A stretch of DNA of 64,000 bases from Cumulibacter manganitolerans (GCF_009602465.1 NZ_WBKP01000003.1:62001-126000), one strand, 5' to 3'. Counted from the stretch's first letter, positions 1 to 8,182 are shown. Notes: generated from the letters alone by a model not told the origin. Numbers and translations are program-made.

Positions 1-253
1 CCGTAATCGGGTCATGGCCCATCCCAACCAACAGCGCGAGCTGAGCTTCCGAGACCTGCCCTCCATCGACCAGCTCGCCGTGCCCGAGCCGACCCAGCCC
101 CGAGCCCATCCAGAAGCCCGGCGGCGTCCCCGCCTCCGCGTAGTAGCGGGTCAACGGCGTGCTCAGGCTCCGGTCGCCGTCGCCCGCAGCGATGGACTTC
201 AACAGGTACTTGTACCCATCGCCCGCGCTCATCACGCGCATCGAAACCGTCAC
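1..253 (-). CDS. MobF-family conjugative relaxase, N-terminal part (cut by window edge)
   Basis: Reading the minus strand from a GTG at 253 gives 84 codons without a stop, running off the left edge. The protein begins VTVSMRVMSAGDGYKYLLKS and continues with TPLTRYYAEAGTPPGFWMG, the N-terminal signature of TrwC/TraA (MobF) relaxases. These nick one DNA strand at oriT and remain bound to its 5' end during transfer. A strong ribosome-binding site (GGAAGGAG, 8 nt before the GTG) fixes the start. The catalytic tyrosine lies in this N-terminal region in the family, and the histidine triad and helicase domain should lie further left, outside the window. It is divergent from the methyltransferase gene, with the candidate oriT between them. 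The family call is from recognisable motifs only, but I am fairly sure of it. Confidence 0.85.
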   Translation of the reverse strand, partial: MTVSMRVMSAGDGYKYLLKSIAAGDGDRSLSTPLTRYYAEAGTPPGFWMGSGLGRLGHGELVDGGQVSEAQLALLVGMGHDPIT

Positions 254-569
254 CTCGGCTGCTCCTTCCGGCCCCGCTCGGGAAGCAGGTGAGCCCGCGA
301 GCCCGGTCGCATCAGATGCGACTCAGGACGGCTCGCGCCTCGTCTGAAAGACGTGTGATGGCTCGGGGAGCCGACGGCTGAGGACCAGCGACGCCGCCTG
401 AGCCACGGACTCCGAAGCGCGCCGGGGTGGTGCGCCGAGTGCGGGCATGGCACCGGCGACGAGGCATGGCGGCCGCGGTTCGGAAGGTCGTGCACCTGGT
501 CGCTGACCAGCCCGGCGGTGACCTCGTGCGTGAAGTCCGACCGGGGATCACCCGTCAGCCGGAGCCCTC
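254..569. other. Hairpin-rich spacer next to relaxase gene: candidate oriT and divergent promoter region
   Basis: No convincing gene lies in these 316 bases. They separate the divergent relaxase and methyltransferase genes and contain three inverted repeats: GTCGCATC-A-GATGCGAC at 306-322, CGTCT-GAA-AGACG at 341-353, and CTGGTC-GCT-GACCAG at 496-510. Origins of transfer of MobF systems commonly sit beside the relaxase gene and carry inverted repeats flanking the nic site, so this is the best oriT candidate in the window. The repeats could instead be operators for the two divergent promoters. No nic sequence was identified. Confidence 0.35.
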
Positions 570-1676
570 ATGCACGATCCACACGACCGGACTCACCCGC
601 TCAGAGTCGGATCGCTGTTCTCCGGCTACGGCGGGCTCGACCTCGCCGTCGAACACGCCTTGGATACCGAGACGATCTGGTTCTCCGAGAACAACGGGCA
701 CGTCTCGCACATCTTCGCCCACCACTGGCCCGACGCCCCCAACCTGGGCGACATCACCACCATCGACTGGCGCACCGTCGAGCCGGTCGATGTTCTCTGC
801 GGAGGCTTCCCCTGCCAGGACGTGTCGACCGTGGGCAAGCGCGCCGGCCTCGCACCCGGCACCCGCTCCGGGCTCTGGTCGTACATGGCCGCCGCGATCG
901 ACGCGCTGCAACCCCAGCTCGTCGTCATCGAGAACGTGCGCGGCCTGCTGTCCTCGCCCGCCGTCCGCGAACCCCTGGAAGGAGACGACGATGCACAAAG
1001 CAACCCCGACCACGCAACCCCCGGCGATGCAACCCTTCGCGACCTGGAACCCGACCCGTGGGGTCTGGGAGACATTGCAGCTCGACCTCTCCGGGCGGCA
1101 GGCGCCGTACTCGGCGATCTGGCCGACCTGCGGTATGACGCGGAATGGATCGGCCTACCAGCGTCCCTTGTCGGCGCTCCTCACCATCGTTTCCGCATCT
1201 TCATCGTCGCCCAACGTGATGTTCCGGACCCCGCTCGCAACGGACTCTTCTCGCGGTGGAGAGAGCCTGGATCAGGTACGGGCGCGGCATGGGACGATCG
1301 CCTTGTCGCACCAGATCATCGACCTCGCCTTGAACGGACCGGGCGGCTCTCCGAGCAGATGCGACGAGTCGGAGACCTTGTGGACCCTGATCGACGGACT
1401 GTTCGACGCTGGGGACGCTACGCCCGAGCCATCGCCCAATGGGAACACGTCACCGGACAGGATGCACCTGCTCCCGCCCTCCTAAACGACGGCAGAGGTC
1501 CGCGTCTGGCACCCGCGTTTGTGGAATGGCTCATGGGTCTCGAACCCGGCTGGGTTACCGACCCCGGATACGGGCTCACTCAGAACCAGCAGATTACTGC
1601 CCTCGGCAACGGAGTCCTCCCGCTGCAAGCGGTGACCGCTCTGGTCAAGACTGTGCAGCGCGAACATGCTGCGTAG
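570..1676 (+). CDS. DNA (cytosine-5) methyltransferase
   Basis: 368 aa. It transfers a methyl group from S-adenosylmethionine to C5 of cytosine in DNA. Visible motifs in order are FSGYGGLD near residue 16 (motif I, SAM binding), GGFPCQDVS near residue 78 (motif IV with the catalytic Cys), IENVRG near residue 118 (motif VI), the HHRFRIF segment near residue 205 (motif VIII) and a C-terminal ITALGNGV (motif X). The start is supported by GGAG 6 nt upstream. No cognate restriction enzyme gene is visible, so on a conjugative element it may protect the incoming DNA against host restriction (inference). From 991 to 1485 the same strand carries a second long reading frame, listed separately. Confidence 0.9.
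   Translation: MHDPHDRTHPLRVGSLFSGYGGLDLAVEHALDTETIWFSENNGHVSHIFAHHWPDAPNLGDITTIDWRTVEPVDVLCGGFPCQDVSTVGKRAGLAPGTRSGLWSYMAAAIDALQPQLVVIENVRGLLSSPAVREPLEGDDDAQSNPDHATPGDATLRDLEPDPWGLGDIAARPLRAAGAVLGDLADLRYDAEWIGLPASLVGAPHHRFRIFIVAQRDVPDPARNGLFSRWREPGSGTGAAWDDRLVAPDHRPRLERTGRLSEQMRRVGDLVDPDRRTVRRWGRYARAIAQWEHVTGQDAPAPALLNDGRGPRLAPAFVEWLMGLEPGWVTDPGYGLTQNQQITALGNGVLPLQAVTALVKTVQREHAA
991..1485 (+). CDS. Overlapping ORF nested in the methyltransferase gene (phage methylase-associated-like protein)
   Basis: 164 codons in a different frame on the same strand, wholly inside the methyltransferase gene. The ATG has a strong ribosome-binding site (GGAAGGAG, 7 nt upstream). The product contains VWETLQLDLSG, PYSAIWPTCGMTRNGSAY and a serine-rich stretch followed by FRTPLATDSSRGGE. 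I recall the same kind of sequence (W..T..L.G...PYS.TWP.SGMTRNG.AY) in small proteins encoded beside DNA methylases in actinobacteriophages. The methyltransferase frame over the same bases also looks conserved, so both frames may be used. The alternative is that the ORF is only a chance by-product of codon composition. Function is unknown. Confidence 0.5.
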   Translation: MHKATPTTQPPAMQPFATWNPTRGVWETLQLDLSGRQAPYSAIWPTCGMTRNGSAYQRPLSALLTIVSASSSSPNVMFRTPLATDSSRGGESLDQVRARHGTIALSHQIIDLALNGPGGSPSRCDESETLWTLIDGLFDAGDATPEPSPNGNTSPDRMHLLPPS

Positions 1677-1773
1677 GCGTCAAGGAAGGGTCGGGGGTCG
1701 GGTTCATGCGAGCTTGTTTCATTGTCCTTGAATGAGGGCCAAGCGCGGCATGTTCGATGATGGTCATGGCCAG

Positions 1774-2295
1774 TCAACGTCGTAGTGAGATGGCGGGAAT
1801 ACGGAAGTAGACCTCGGCCCAACGTCGCTCGTATTCGGCCGGCGTCAGGAACTCACTTGTGCGAGCGTTGTCGAGTGCGATCAAGGCCCTGTGGCAGGAA
1901 ACAAGTAGATCAGGGTTGCCATCAATGGTCGTGCTGGGGGCGGCGCGGAAGTTGATCTCGACCGTAAGTGAACGCGTCTGGTCGCGAAGCCTGCGCGTCA
2001 GGCGTCGAGTCACGAGGCCGAATGCGGCGGCAGTTGCAAGGACGCTTGTGAGGAGCGCCCAGCTTGGCAGCCCGTCGATGAGAGCGGCAATCAAGAGTCC
2101 GGCTGAGGAGCCGTATGCGGGTGCGATCCGGTCGATGGCGATCAGTCTCCGATCACGGCTCGTCGTGCCAGGAGGATGCACTTCCAGGAAGAAGAGTTGT
2201 GTTCCGTGTGCGGGACCGAGCGTGCGGACCGTACCCCAGCGCCTAGTGAGGGTCCTGACTTCCTGGAGCCGGTCGATCATGTCGTGGGTGTTCAC
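1774..2295 (-). CDS. Hypothetical protein with one central hydrophobic region (DUF6611-like)
   Basis: From a GTG at 2295 the product is 173 aa. The open frame extends further upstream to 2559, but that part looks non-coding and covers repeat element A. AGGCGG before the GTG is a weak ribosome-binding site, and an ATG at 2280 is the other possible start. The middle contains a hydrophobic stretch (GLLIAALIDGLPSWALLTSV, then more Ala/Leu) predicted to form one or two membrane segments. The C-terminal third is soluble and charged. The pattern resembles the actinobacterial DUF6611 family, which I recall only loosely. It sits between the methyltransferase and the kdp locus and points away from kdp. 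Function is unknown. Confidence 0.5.
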   Translation of the reverse strand: MNTHDMIDRLQEVRTLTRRWGTVRTLGPAHGTQLFFLEVHPPGTTSRDRRLIAIDRIAPAYGSSAGLLIAALIDGLPSWALLTSVLATAAAFGLVTRRLTRRLRDQTRSLTVEINFRAAPSTTIDGNPDLLVSCHRALIALDNARTSEFLTPAEYERRWAEVYFRIPAISLRR

Positions 2296-2410
2296 GGTCC
2301 GGCCGCCTAGACCGCGGCTCGCGGTCCGCTGGGTGAGGTCGCGCAAGCGCCACCCCGCGCCGCAGCCTTTACGCTCATCTCCCCATTGGATCGGGTATCG
2401 GAAACCCGCG

Positions 2411-2460
2411 CCGTATGGACAGCGCGAGGATTCACCCAAGTCCTGTATGCGTTCCGTTAG
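2411..2460 (+). repeat. kdp-associated 50-bp repeat, copy A
   Basis: Begins CCGTATGGAC and ends GTATGCGTTCCGTTAG. It has exactly the length of copies B (2714-2763) and C (7966-8015), and the same conserved ends with a variable middle. It lies 303 bp before copy B in the same orientation. No convincing kdp-type small ORF follows it. The 2296-2866 interval otherwise holds only repeat B and no confident gene, and 2461-2713 may be a decayed duplicate of a kdp leader. A likely role is an operator for KdpE or another regulator (inference). Confidence 0.6.
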
Positions 2461-2713
2461 ACCAGATGATCTTCGTCTGTCTCGGCGCCCCATCTCGTGG
2501 TTGGTCGCGTGGAACCGCCCGCTGTCCGAATCTCTTTCCGCTCGTCGACGAGCCGGCATGCCAAGGAGAGCCCCTTCACATACGTCAAGCGTGTCCTGTG
2601 GGGACTCCGACCGCGACCGACGACGGGAGCCACCGTGGCCGCCGTATGCGCGCTCGGCCGACAGGCCCTTGACATCGCTTGATCTTGATCGTCCGCGTGC
2701 GGCCGGGCCCCGA

Positions 2714-2763
2714 CCGTATGGACGCCGCGAGTGTTCGGGCCAATCTCGTATGCGTTCTGTTAG
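2714..2763 (+). promoter_or_regulatory. kdp-associated 50-bp repeat, copy B (upstream of kdp operon 1)
   Basis: Begins CCGTATGGAC and ends GTATGCGTTCTGTTAG, matching copies A and C at both ends. It ends 103 bp before the first small ORF of kdp operon 1, while copy C ends 83 bp before the matching ORF of operon 2. This conserved position marks it as part of the kdp control region. It probably holds two response-regulator half-sites (CCGTATGG and CCGTATGC-type) about three helical turns apart, with KdpE as the obvious candidate ligand. No good -35/-10 pair is evident, so promoter placement is open. Confidence 0.6.
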
Positions 2764-2866
2764 TCCTCGTGATCTTCGCCGTTTGAGGGTGTTGTCTCAG
2801 GAGTCGCGTCCCGAAATACGCATGCGGTCATCGCTTGGTGACCGACCTGAGGAACGGAGCTTGCTC

Positions 2867-2950
2867 GTGCTAGACATCGTGTTCATCGCCGGTGTGATTG
2901 GTCTGTTCGCGCTGATCGGTCTGCTCGGTAAGGCGTTGGAGAAGCTGTGA
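2867..2950 (+). CDS. 27-aa small membrane peptide preceding kdpF (copy 1)
   Basis: A GTG start with CGGAG 7 nt upstream encodes a 27-residue peptide that begins [20 protein letters not shown] and ends GKALEKL. It is one hydrophobic helix with a short basic tail. Its last codons overlap the kdpF GTG (GTGA overlap), so the two are translationally linked. The second kdp operon has a matching peptide in the same place (8099-8182) with the same length, VLD start and LGKAL.L end. Preservation between two diverged operons argues for a real gene. It could be an extra single-helix subunit like KdpF, or a leader peptide whose translation regulates the operon. I know of no name for it. Confidence 0.7.
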   Translation: MLDIVFIAGVIGLFALIGLLGKALEKL

Positions 2951-3036
2951 TCATCTTCGAGCTGGCCGCTGCGGTGCTCGGTGTCGCGGCCGTCGTCTAT
3001 CTCGTCTTCGCGCTCATCAAGCCGGAGCGGTTCTGA
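2947..3036 (+). CDS. kdpF: KdpF, small stabilising subunit of K+-transporting ATPase (copy 1)
   Basis: 29 aa, GTG start. It has a single transmembrane helix ([19 protein letters not shown]) and ends with the KdpF-typical KPERF. KdpF is a lipid-like one-helix subunit that stabilises the KdpABC complex in the membrane. It overlaps the preceding peptide gene by GTGA and kdpA by TGATG, so the four genes are coupled in translation. Confidence 0.9.
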   Translation: MIIFELAAAVLGVAAVVYLVFALIKPERF

Positions 3037-4709
3037 TGGGGTGGCTGTTTGCGATCGCCGCACTGGCGACGGTCGCCTTGTTCCTGGCGGTGGTGCACCG
3101 TCCGCTTGGGGACTACATGGCGTGGGTGTACAGCGCCCCCAAGCACTGGAAGATCGAGCGGGGCATCTACCGGCTGATCGGCGTCGACGCCAAGAGCGAG
3201 CAGACCTGGCAGGCATACCTGCGGGGGGTGCTGGCGTTCTCCGCGGTGGGTCTGCTGCTGGTGTACGGGCTGCAGCGGCTGCAGTGGTGGCTGCCGTACT
3301 CGCTGGGCCTGCCTGCGCCGTCGGAGCACCTGTCGTTCAACACGGCCGCCTCGTTCGTGGGGAACACGAACTGGCAGTCCTACTCGGGTGAGCTGACCCT
3401 CGGCTACACGGTGCAGTTCGCAGGCCTTGCCGTGCAGAACTTCGTGTCCGCGGCGGTCGGGATGGCGGTGGCGATCGCCCTCGTGCGCGGCTTCGCGTAC
3501 CGCCGCAGCGGCACGATCGGCAACTTCTGGACCGATCTGGTGCGCGGCACCATCCGCATCCTGCTGCCGATCGCGGCGATCGGTGCGATCGTGCTGCTCG
3601 CCGGCGGGGTGATCCAGAACTTCAACGGCTTCACCGAGGTGAGCACGCTCACCGGGGGCGCCCAGTCGATCCCCGGTGGGCCGGTCGCCTCGCAGGAGGT
3701 TATCAAGCTGCTCGGCACCAACGGCGGCGGCTTCTTCAACACCAACTCCGCCCACCCCTTCGAGAACCCGACCGCCTGGACGAACGTCGTCGAGGTGCTG
3801 CTCATGCTGGTCATCCCGTTCTCACTGCCGCGCACCTTCGGCCGCCTCGTCGGAGACAAGCGGCAGGGCTACGCGATCCTCGCCGTCATGGGCGTGCTGT
3901 TCGTGGCATCCTTCGCGATCCTCACCGCGATCGAGAGCGGAGGGATGGGCACCGCCCCGCAGCTCGCGGGCGGTGCAATGGAGGGCAAGGAGCAACGGTT
4001 CGGGATCATCGGCTCGACCCTGTTCTCGACCACCTCCACCGGCACCTCCACCGGCGCGGTGAACGCGATGCACGACTCCTACACCGCGCTGGGCGGCATG
4101 ATACCGATGCTCAACATGATGCTCGGCGAGGTCGCACCCGGCGGGGTCGGCTCCGGCCTGTACGGGCTGCTGGTTCTGGCGGTGATCGCGGTGTTTGTCG
4201 CCGGTCTGCTGATCGGACGCACCCCGGAGTACCTGGGCAAGAAGATCGGGCCACGGGAGATCAAGCTGGCAAGCTTGTACATCCTCGTCATGCCGATCCT
4301 CGTGCTTGCCGGTACCGCGCTGAGCTTCGCGATACCCGGCGTCCGGGACGAGGTGACCTCGGTGTCGATCTGGAACCCCGGCGTGCACGGCATGTCGGAG
4401 GTGTTGTACGCCTTCACTTCGGCCGCCAACAACAATGGGTCCGCGTTCGCCGGGCTCACTGCGAATACGCCATGGCTGAACGTCACCCTGGGGCTGGCGA
4501 TCCTGCTGGGCCGATTCGTCCCGATCGTGCTGGTGCTTGCCCTGGCCGGATCGCTTGCCGCGCAGGACAAAGTCCCTGCTACCGCGGGGACCCTGCCGAC
4601 GCATCGGCCTCAGTTCATCGGTCTGCTGACCGTCGTCACGGTGCTGGTTACCGCTTTGACCTTCTTCCCCGTTCTCACGCTGGGTCCCCTGGCGGAAGGG
4701 CTGCTCTGA
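3036..4709 (+). CDS. kdpA: KdpA, K+-channel-like subunit of K+-transporting ATPase (copy 1)
   Basis: 557 aa, the usual family length. It is the potassium-binding, channel-like subunit with four pore loops. Conserved segments visible are [19 protein letters not shown] (first loop), [19 protein letters not shown] (second), MEGKEQRFG with [11 protein letters not shown] (third, D347 retained) and [13 protein letters not shown] (fourth, N465 retained). All match the canonical pattern, so this copy should form a normal selectivity filter. ATG 3036 overlaps the kdpF stop. It is part of the kdpFABC operon 2947-7513. Confidence 0.97.
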   Translation: MGWLFAIAALATVALFLAVVHRPLGDYMAWVYSAPKHWKIERGIYRLIGVDAKSEQTWQAYLRGVLAFSAVGLLLVYGLQRLQWWLPYSLGLPAPSEHLSFNTAASFVGNTNWQSYSGELTLGYTVQFAGLAVQNFVSAAVGMAVAIALVRGFAYRRSGTIGNFWTDLVRGTIRILLPIAAIGAIVLLAGGVIQNFNGFTEVSTLTGGAQSIPGGPVASQEVIKLLGTNGGGFFNTNSAHPFENPTAWTNVVEVLLMLVIPFSLPRTFGRLVGDKRQGYAILAVMGVLFVASFAILTAIESGGMGTAPQLAGGAMEGKEQRFGIIGSTLFSTTSTGTSTGAVNAMHDSYTALGGMIPMLNMMLGEVAPGGVGSGLYGLLVLAVIAVFVAGLLIGRTPEYLGKKIGPREIKLASLYILVMPILVLAGTALSFAIPGVRDEVTSVSIWNPGVHGMSEVLYAFTSAANNNGSAFAGLTANTPWLNVTLGLAILLGRFVPIVLVLALAGSLAAQDKVPATAGTLPTHRPQFIGLLTVVTVLVTALTFFPVLTLGPLAEGLL

Positions 4710-4712
4710 ATC

Positions 4713-6878
4713 ATGTCCACAACAACTTCATCCGTCCACAGCTCATCTGCCGGCAGCTCGTCCGCCGGTAGCGACACCCCTCGCGGCACCTTCTCCTGGG
4801 TGCAGCTCGTCACGGCGGCACCGGGTGCGTTCCGCAAGCTCGACCCGCGCCAGCAGTGGCGCAACCCGGTGATGTTCATCGTTTGGGTGGGGGCCGTGCT
4901 GACCACTGCTCTGGCGATCGCGGAACCGTTCCTCGGCGGGCCTGCTTCCTCCGGTGGGACTGCAGTGCCGTGGTCGTTCACCTGGGCGATCGCGGTTTGG
5001 CTGTGGCTCACGGTGCTGTTCGCCAATCTCGCCGAGGCGGTGGCCGAAGGCCGTGGGAAGGCGCAGGCGGAGTCGCTGCGCGAGACCCGCAGCACTACCA
5101 CCGCTAGCCGTGTTACCGGACACTACGACGCGGTGACCGACGCAGGGGCGGAACGAGCGTTGCTGCAAGCTGTCTCCTCGGCCGAACTGCGGCTCGGAGA
5201 TGTCGTGGTTGTCTCGGCGGGTGAGCTGATCCCCGGCGACGGTGACATCGTGTGGGGAATCGCCTCCGTGGATGAGTCGGCGATCACCGGGGAGTCTGCG
5301 CCGGTGATCCGGGAGTCCGGCGGCGACCGCTCTGCCGTCACCGGCGGCACCCGGGTGCTCTCGGACCGGATCGTGGTACGCATCACCTCGCGACCCGGCG
5401 AGACGTTCGTGGATCGGATGATTGCCCTGGTCGAGGGGGCCGCGCGGCAGAAGACCCCGAACGAGATCGCGCTGAGCATACTGCTGGCCGCGCTGTCGAT
5501 CATCTTCGTGACCGTTGCCCTCACGCTCAACCCGATCGCCTCCTACGCGGCCAGCCCGGTGAGCATCACCGTGCTGATCGCGCTGCTGGTGTGCCTGATC
5601 CCCACCACCATCGGGGCACTGCTGTCGGCGATCGGGATCGCCGGCATGGACCGGCTCGTGCAGCGCAACGTGCTGGCCATGTCCGGTCGTGCCGTGGAGG
5701 CCGCCGGGGATGTCACCACCCTGCTGCTGGACAAGACCGGCACGATCACCTATGGCAACCGCCGTGCCAGCGCGTTCGTCCCGCTTGCTGGCATCCAGCC
5801 GGGCGAGCTGAGTCGTGCTGCCGCGCTCGCCTCCCTCGCCGACCCGACACCGGAAGGGGCATCCATCGTGGAGCTCGCCGGTGCCGAGGGCGTTGAGGTC
5901 ACACCCAGTGGGGGTGAGGTCGTCCCGTTCACCGCGCAGACCCGGATGTCCGGCCTCGACCTGTCCGATGGGACCCAACTGCGCAAGGGGGCCGGTTCGG
6001 CGATAACGTCATGGCTGGAGGCCGATGGCCGGCCCCTGCCGTCCAGCGTGATTGCCGAGGTCGAGGAACACACCGAGCACATCTCCCGCTCCGGGGGAAC
6101 ACCGCTCGTCGTCGCTATCAAAGCCCCCGGCGTCCCCCCGCAGATTCTCGGGATCGTGCACCTGAAAGACATCGTGAAGGACGGACTAGCGGACCGCTTC
6201 GCCGAGCTGCGGTCGATGGGCATCCGCACCGTCATGATCACCGGCGACAACCCGCTGACCGCTGCGGCGATCGCGAAAGAGGCCGGCGTCGATGACTACC
6301 TCGCCGAGGCCACCCCCGAGGACAAGCTCGTACTCATCCGTAAGGAGCAAGACGGCGGCAATCTCGTGGCGATGACCGGTGACGGCACCAACGACGCGCC
6401 CGCGCTGGCCCAGGCGGATGTCGGGGTCGCGATGAACACGGGCACGTCGGCAGCGAAAGAAGCAGGCAACATGGTCGATCTCGACTCCGATCCGACCAAG
6501 CTCATCGACATCGTACGGATCGGAAAGCAGTTGCTCATCACTCGCGGGGCGCTCACGACGTTCTCGATCGCGAACGACATCGCGAAATACTTCGCAATCA
6601 TCCCAGCAATGTTCATGGGGGTGTTTCCCGGTCTTGCGGTGCTGAACATCATGGGACTGCACTCACCTGCATCGGCGGTGCTCTCCGCGATCATCTTCAA
6701 CGCCATCATCATCGTGCTGCTGGTGCCGCTCGCGCTCCGCGGTGTGAAATACCGCGCACTGAGCGCTTCCAAGACATTGAACCGCAACCTGCTCATCTAC
6801 GGCGTCGGCGGAATCATCGCGCCATTCGTTGGGATCAAACTCATTGACCTCGTAGTCAGCCTGATCCCCGGATTCTGA
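4713..6878 (+). CDS. kdpB: KdpB, P-type ATPase subunit of K+ uptake system (copy 1)
   Basis: 721 aa. It hydrolyses ATP through a phospho-aspartate to drive K+ import with KdpA. The N-terminus has about 30 extra residues rich in Ser. Motifs are [15 protein letters not shown] (A domain, including the Ser known in E. coli as an inhibitory phosphorylation site), [10 protein letters not shown] (phosphorylated Asp), [14 protein letters not shown], and [18 protein letters not shown]. The ion-path residues are canonical: [13 protein letters not shown] in M4 (second Thr is residue 299) and [11 protein letters not shown] in M5 (Lys 625, the position of E. coli K586). It lies 3 nt after kdpA. Confidence 0.97.
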   Translation: MSTTTSSVHSSSAGSSSAGSDTPRGTFSWVQLVTAAPGAFRKLDPRQQWRNPVMFIVWVGAVLTTALAIAEPFLGGPASSGGTAVPWSFTWAIAVWLWLTVLFANLAEAVAEGRGKAQAESLRETRSTTTASRVTGHYDAVTDAGAERALLQAVSSAELRLGDVVVVSAGELIPGDGDIVWGIASVDESAITGESAPVIRESGGDRSAVTGGTRVLSDRIVVRITSRPGETFVDRMIALVEGAARQKTPNEIALSILLAALSIIFVTVALTLNPIASYAASPVSITVLIALLVCLIPTTIGALLSAIGIAGMDRLVQRNVLAMSGRAVEAAGDVTTLLLDKTGTITYGNRRASAFVPLAGIQPGELSRAAALASLADPTPEGASIVELAGAEGVEVTPSGGEVVPFTAQTRMSGLDLSDGTQLRKGAGSAITSWLEADGRPLPSSVIAEVEEHTEHISRSGGTPLVVAIKAPGVPPQILGIVHLKDIVKDGLADRFAELRSMGIRTVMITGDNPLTAAAIAKEAGVDDYLAEATPEDKLVLIRKEQDGGNLVAMTGDGTNDAPALAQADVGVAMNTGTSAAKEAGNMVDLDSDPTKLIDIVRIGKQLLITRGALTTFSIANDIAKYFAIIPAMFMGVFPGLAVLNIMGLHSPASAVLSAIIFNAIIIVLLVPLALRGVKYRALSASKTLNRNLLIYGVGGIIAPFVGIKLIDLVVSLIPGF

Positions 6879-6898
6879 TTCACCAGTGAAAGGTCATC

Positions 6899-7513
6899 AT
6901 GAATACCCACATTCGCGCGAACACGCGCGTCATCCTCGTCGCCGCACGCGCCATGCTGGTGTTGACGGTTGTTCTGGGCGTGGTCTATCCGCTGGCGATC
7001 ACGGGGATAGGGCAGCTCGTGTTCCCGTGGCAGTCGAACGGGTCGATCGTGACCACCAGCGATGGCGAACCGGTCGGTTCGGCACTGATCGGTCAGTCCT
7101 TCACCGACGCCGCCGGCAATCCGCTGCCCGAGTACTTCCAGCCCCGCCCCTCCGCCGCCGGTGACGGTTACGACGCCGGCGCCTCCTCCGGGTCAAACCT
7201 CGGACCGGAGAACCCCGACCTGATCGCAGCGATCGCCGAACGGCGAGCCCAGATCGCCGCGTTCAACGGCGTCCAGCCCTCAGAGGTGCCCGCCGATGCG
7301 GTGACCGCCTCCGGCTCTGGGCTGGACCCGCATATCAGTCCCGCCTACGCGGCGATCCAGGTACAGCGGGTCGCGGAAGCACGCGGCCTGCCCGTGGAGA
7401 CTGTTCGCGCCCTGGTCGCCTCGCACACCCAAGACCGCGACCTGGGTTACCTCGGCCAGCCCCGCATCAACGTCCTAGAGCTTAATCTGGCCTTAGATCG
7501 GTGGAATGACTGA
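6899..7513 (+). CDS. kdpC: KdpC, accessory subunit of K+-transporting ATPase (copy 1)
   Basis: 204 aa. It has one N-terminal membrane helix (LTVVLGVVYPLAITGIGQL) followed by an external domain with GSALIGQSF, YFQPRPSAAG and the C-terminal HTQDRDLGYLGQPRINVLELN typical of KdpC. KdpC stabilises KdpAB and promotes nucleotide or K+ affinity. AAAGG precedes the ATG at 6899. Bases 6952-7491 differ from the second kdpC at one position, while the first ~18 codons and the last few codons are unlike. That pattern points to recent recombination between the copies. Confidence 0.97.
   Translation: MNTHIRANTRVILVAARAMLVLTVVLGVVYPLAITGIGQLVFPWQSNGSIVTTSDGEPVGSALIGQSFTDAAGNPLPEYFQPRPSAAGDGYDAGASSGSNLGPENPDLIAAIAERRAQIAAFNGVQPSEVPADAVTASGSGLDPHISPAYAAIQVQRVAEARGLPVETVRALVASHTQDRDLGYLGQPRINVLELNLALDRWND
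6952..7491 (+). repeat. 540-bp near-identical tract shared by both kdpC genes (copy 1)
   Basis: The same 540 bases occur at 12160-12699 with one difference, in the codon pair GCC GCC here versus GCC ACC there (Ala to Thr). Identity begins abruptly at CATGCTGGTGTTGACGG and ends after CTTAATCTGGC. The neighbouring kdpA and kdpB copies are clearly diverged at DNA level. The direct orientation means recombination between the tracts could delete or amplify the 5.2 kb between them. Confidence 0.95.
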
Positions 7514-7559
7514 GCAGTAAGGGCTGCCTTCCTTCGTTCTTGCTAGTGGCTAACGTTGG

Positions 7560-7874
7560 GTGATGGCTGAACGGTCGGGTCGGCGTGAGCAGACGAGGCG
7601 GCGACTGCTGGATGCGGCGCTGAGGCTGTTCGAGGAGCGCGGCTACGACCAGACGAAGACCGCGCAGATCGCTGCGCAGCCGAGGGGAGCGATGACGCTG
7701 TTTCGTCATTTCGCCTTGAAGGGTCGGCGGGTAGTCGACGGTCCGTACGACTCGGTGATCGCGGCGGCGACCGTGTCCCAGCCGAACGACCTGCTGGTGC
7801 TCGCCCGCGTCGCGACGGCCATGCAGCGTCGACTGCGGATCGCTGCGCGAACGCCGAGCCTGGTAGGCGAGTAG
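7560..7874 (+). pseudogene. Truncated TetR-family regulator
   Basis: About 105 codons. The first 50 residues are a normal TetR DNA-binding domain: RREQTRRRLLDAALRLFEERG, then TAQIAA, then MTLFRHFALK. TetR proteins are usually 190 to 220 aa. Here, after VVDGPYDSVIAAA, only fragments of the ligand domain remain (LARVATAMQRRLRIAARTPSL) before an early stop. The spacing suggests an internal deletion plus loss of the C-terminus. It follows kdpC copy 1 and precedes the second kdp control region. A DNA-binding but ligand-blind peptide cannot be excluded, but decay is the simpler reading. Confidence 0.7.
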
Positions 7875-7965
7875 TTCGAGCGACACCCGAAGCGCTGGGT
7901 CGGCCTCGCCCTTTCATTCAGCACGGCAACAAGAACTCCCAATCGGACTCGCGCGACAGCGAGAC

Positions 7966-8015
7966 CGTTTGGATAGCGCGAGGGTTGCCGCAATCCCCGT
8001 ATGCGTTCCGTTAGG
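7966..8015 (+). promoter_or_regulatory. kdp-associated 50-bp repeat, copy C (upstream of kdp operon 2)
   Basis: Begins CCGTTTGGAT and ends GTATGCGTTCCGTTAG, with the same 50-bp length as A and B. It ends 83 bp before the first small ORF of operon 2. The rest of the 7875-8098 interval shows no gene. It is probably a binding site for KdpE or another K+-related regulator (inference from position and recurrence). Confidence 0.6.
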
Positions 8016-8098
8016 AGTGCTCCTCGCGAGCTGCGTCTCGGTGTTGTATCGGGACTCAGAGTTCCCGTGAGGGATGCAGTCGAGGAACGGAGTCTTCA

Positions 8099-8182
8099 GT
8101 GCTGGATGTGGCCTACCTGCTTGGCAGCGTGGCACTGCTGGTCGGGATCAGCATGCTCGGGAAGGCGCTAGCAAGGCTGTGA
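8099..8182 (+). CDS. 27-aa small membrane peptide preceding kdpF (copy 2)
   Basis: A GTG start encodes 27 residues beginning VLDVAYLLGSVALLVGISML and ending GKALARL. GAGGAACGGAG lies upstream, as it does before the copy-1 peptide. Length, VLD start, hydrophobic core, LGKAL motif and GTGA overlap with kdpF are all shared with 2867-2950, although the intervening residues differ. That is the pattern of selection on protein rather than on DNA. Function is unknown: either an extra single-span subunit or a regulatory leader peptide. Confidence 0.7.
   Translation: MLDVAYLLGSVALLVGISMLGKALARL

Noticed and set aside
427-990. Upstream extension of the nested frame, from 427
   Set aside because: This part has Ser/Pro/Thr/Arg-rich shadow composition. 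Protein-like sequence and a ribosome-binding site appear only from 991.
2497-2682. Short ORF after kdp repeat A, with AAGGAG inside
   Set aside because: No start codon at a proper distance from AAGGAG, no hydrophobic helix and no likeness to the kdp small peptides. Possibly a decayed leader only.
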